Positions 62,272 to 64,000 of a stretch of 64,000 bases of DNA are shown piece by piece; position 1 is the first letter of the stretch; the number at the start of each line of letters is the position of its first letter. Made by a program: the position numbers and the translations under genes. This DNA is from Triglochin maritima. Its lineage: Eukaryota > Streptophyta > Magnoliopsida > Alismatales > Juncaginaceae. The stretch lies in the NCBI GenBank assembly GCA_963682175.1, contig OY821793.1, positions 26,743,493-26,807,492 of the forward strand. The letters run 5' to 3'. Below the pieces are notes generated by a model. It ran no database searches and was not told where the DNA came from. It saw only the letters and a list, made by a program, of their open reading frames with translations.

Positions 62272-64000
62272 GTGGTTGGGCCGCCTAAAGACCACTTAGA
62301 AACTAGGTGTGGGGCTGGCCACATGCCACGCGTGGAGCTGGCCAAAGGCCACTCCGTCGCCACCCTGCAGGCCAACACCAAATCGGCTGCGCCTCGAGCA
62401 TCCGACCTCCAAATCGAGCGTTCTAACTTGCATTACGTGGCAATTTCATCGCTCTATCTGACACTAAAATTTCAGAGCAAACACCCAAGCATTCGGGGTC
62501 GCGCCTCCTCCAAGAAGACGTAGCTCCCTACCAGCCACGCCCCCACATCATCAGCATTCTTCATCTCATCGCGCCTCGCCCTACATACATCTAAATCGGG
62601 CATTCTAAGAGGAGTTACCCATCCACTCCTCCTCACTATGTGCTCGGGTGCCCAAATATATACTAAGGCTCACCTAAGGTCCACTCAGGCCATTGCTTGG
62701 GACAAACGATGCGGCAGCTTCCACTTTGCCCGCGGGCAACACCCATGGACTTCCAAACGCGTTTTGGAAGCGAATGGGGTAGGCAACAACCGTGGGAACC
62801 CAAGCATGGGCACGAGCAACGTCCCAAAGAACTTTCCCCACGAGAAACCCCCATTCCCTTCCGGACGCGTTCGGAAGTGCACGGGAAGGCAACAACCTTG
62901 GGCAACCGAGCACGTCGAAGAGCAACGTCCACAGGCACCTTGGTCTTTGCCCACGAGCAACCTCCATTTGACCTACAAGTGCGCTTTCACTGCCAAACGT
63001 GTTTTGGAAGCGAATGCCGCAGGCCACTGCCGCGAGCACACACTAGGCCCTAGCGTGGCGCTGACATGCCAACTATGACAACACTAGGCTAGTGTCCATC
63101 GCCCGACCGCCAAATCACTCCGAGATGGGTGCACCTCGTAGATAACGCGGATGGATATGTGGGGTCCTAAGTTCCATAAACCGTGGTTGGGCCGCCTAAA
63201 GACCACTTAGAAACTAGGTGTGGGGCTGGCCACATGCCACGCGTGGAGCTGGCCAAAGGCCACTCCGTCGCCACCCTGCAGGCCAACACCAAATCGGCTG
63301 CGCCTCGAGCATCCGACCTCCAAATCGAGCGTTCTAACTTGCATTACGTAGACAATTCATCCCTCTATCTGCCCCTAAAAGTTCAGAGCAAACGCCCAAG
63401 TATTCGGGGTCGCGCCTCCTCCAAGAAGACGTAGCTCCCTACCAGCCACGCCCCCACATCATCAACATTCTTCATCTCATCGCGCCTCGCCCTACATACA
63501 TCTAAATCGGGCATTCTAAGAGGAGTTACGCATCCACTCCTCCTCACTATGTGATCGGGTGCCCAAATATAGACTAAGGCTCACCTAAGGTCCACTCAGG
63601 CCATTGCTTGGGACAAACGATGCGGCAGCTTCCACTTTGCCCGCGGGCAACACCCATGGACTTCCAAACGCGTTTTGGAAGCGAATGGGGTAGGCAACAA
63701 CCGTGGGAAGCCAAGCATGGGCACGAGCAACGTCCCAAAGAACTTTCCCCACGAGAAACCCCCATTCCCTTCCGGACGCGTTCGGAAGTGCACGGGAAGG
63801 CAACAACCTTGGGCAACCGAGCACGTCGAAGAGCAACGTCCACAGGCACCTTGGTCTTTGCCCACGAGCAACCCCCATTTCACCTGCAAGTGCGCTTTCA
63901 CTTCGAAACGTGTTTTGGAAGTGAATGCCGCAGGCCACTGCCGCGAGCACACACTAGGCCCTAGCGTGGCGCTGACATGCCAACTATGACAACACTAGGC
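62272..64000 (+). repeat. M69 and right-edge partial M70
   Basis: M69 has GTGGCAATTTCATCGC and CTGACACTAA, with AATATATACTAAGG at about 62657. M70 is cut at 818 bp just inside the second ACACTAG repeat. It has GAGTTACGCATCC and GTGATCGGG, and near 63869-63910 subfamily-I CAACCCCC and CACTTCG followed by GACATGCC, another mosaic state. Confidence 0.84.

Larger units (their letters stand above)
1..64000 (+). repeat. Tandem satellite array, about 911-bp monomer, about 70 copies
   Basis: The same unit recurs from end to end without any foreign insertion. Using GTGGTTGGGCCGCC as phase zero, units begin at 345, 1255, 2166, 3076, 3987, 4897, 5807, 6717, 7627, 8537, 9448 and so on every 911 bp to 63183. 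Exceptions are 910-bp units (starts 345, 2166, 3987, 4897, 5807, 6717, 7627, 22200, 48609, 49519), one 909-bp unit (21291) and one 902-bp unit (34953). All copies have the same orientation. The window starts and ends within a unit, so the array is longer than 64 kb. There is no gene-like region. The '+' strand is simply the strand given; no transcription is implied. Satellite identity is seen directly. A centromeric or heterochromatic location is inferred from length and homogeneity. The family was not recognised by name. Confidence 0.98.

Noticed and set aside
396..63989. Recurrent open reading frames of about 60 to 146 codons on both strands, for example 118 codons at 8051-8407 (+) and 121 codons at 8028-8393 (-)
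   Set aside because: They recur once per monomer in overlapping frames on both strands. The period is not divisible by three, so no frame continues across units. Stops and frameshifts appear freely among copies (TTTTGTAAGAG at about 10185 and 12005; CAATTTAGGG at about 51560). No recognisable domain, start context or codon pattern is seen.
1..64000. CRISPR array
   Set aside because: The repeat is about 911 bp and contiguous. There are no short repeats with unique spacers and no cas genes.
1..64000. Ribosomal DNA intergenic spacer
   Set aside because: No rRNA gene interrupts 64 kb of repeats, which would be needed in an rDNA tandem.
1..64000. Tandem transposable elements or nested LTRs
   Set aside because: I see no terminal repeats, target-site duplications, primer-binding site, polypurine tract or transposase/reverse transcriptase coding. 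An origin from a transposon's internal tandem repeat remains possible but unsupported here.
1..64000. tRNA or other structured RNA genes within the monomer
   Set aside because: The palindromes are short dyads. No cloverleaf or Pol III A/B box arrangement was found by eye.
1..64000. A new multi-gene defence, metabolic or mobile system
   Set aside because: The window contains no gene content apart from satellite DNA, so no such system can be supported.
1..64000. Assembly artefact by copying one unit
   Set aside because: Most units carry private or block-specific variants, and the length changes are ordered. That is not expected from simple duplication by software. Long-read depth would still be needed to settle the copy number of near-identical runs.

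Overview
The whole 64,000-base window is one uninterrupted tandem array of a long satellite DNA monomer. The usual period is 911 bp, with a 910-bp subclass. All copies point the same way and show high identity. Starting each unit arbitrarily at the conserved GTGGTTGGGCCGCC (first at 345, last at 63183), the window holds 69 complete monomers (M1 to M69), a 344-bp partial unit at the left edge and an 818-bp partial unit at the right edge. Both edges lie inside a monomer, so the array continues on both sides. I find no protein-coding gene, rRNA, tRNA, transposon insertion, CRISPR array or other non-satellite segment. The many 60 to 146-codon open frames are periodic by-products of the repeat: they occur in all six frames, the period is not a multiple of three, and stops are tolerated.

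Such a long, homogeneous, gene-free array points to a eukaryotic nuclear genome, in centromeric, pericentromeric or other constitutive heterochromatin. A plant is plausible, but the sequence does not identify the organism and I did not recognise a named satellite family. The sequence is a little over half G+C by eye and rich in CpG and CGCG.

Monomer architecture, using M9 (7627-8536) as reference. A conserved leader holds the palindrome CCACGCGTGG. A segment of about 115 bp (7765-7880) carries most of the copy-to-copy differences. A conserved middle follows. Then come three diverged subrepeats, A, B and C (starting at 8078, 8186 and 8299), each with a CTTCC...GGAAG inverted repeat. Last is a tail with two ACACTAG/CTAGTGT inverted repeats whose centres are 40 bp apart.

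Array layout. Positions 1 to about 8.9 kb are subfamily I (markers AACTACGTG, GCACTGG, CACTTCCAAACG, GACACGCC). The rest is mostly subfamily II (AACTAGGTG, GCACGGG, CACTGCCAAACG, GACATGCC), with subfamily-I islands near 47.5-49.4 kb, 51.9-52.2 kb and 63.9 kb. Several local higher-order repeats are superimposed. Dimers of about 1,821 bp occur at 1.3-4.9, 9.4-13.1, 17.6-21.3 and 21.3-33.1 kb (the last in one alternating register over seven dimers). A tetramer-like register of about 3,640 bp spans 34-44 kb. Runs of near-identical single monomers lie at 4.9-8.5, 35.9-38.6 and 57.7-62.3 kb. This patchwork is what repeated unequal exchange and gene conversion would produce. The items most worth following up are the palindrome and CGCG constellation, the confined hypervariable segment, and the changing higher-order registers.
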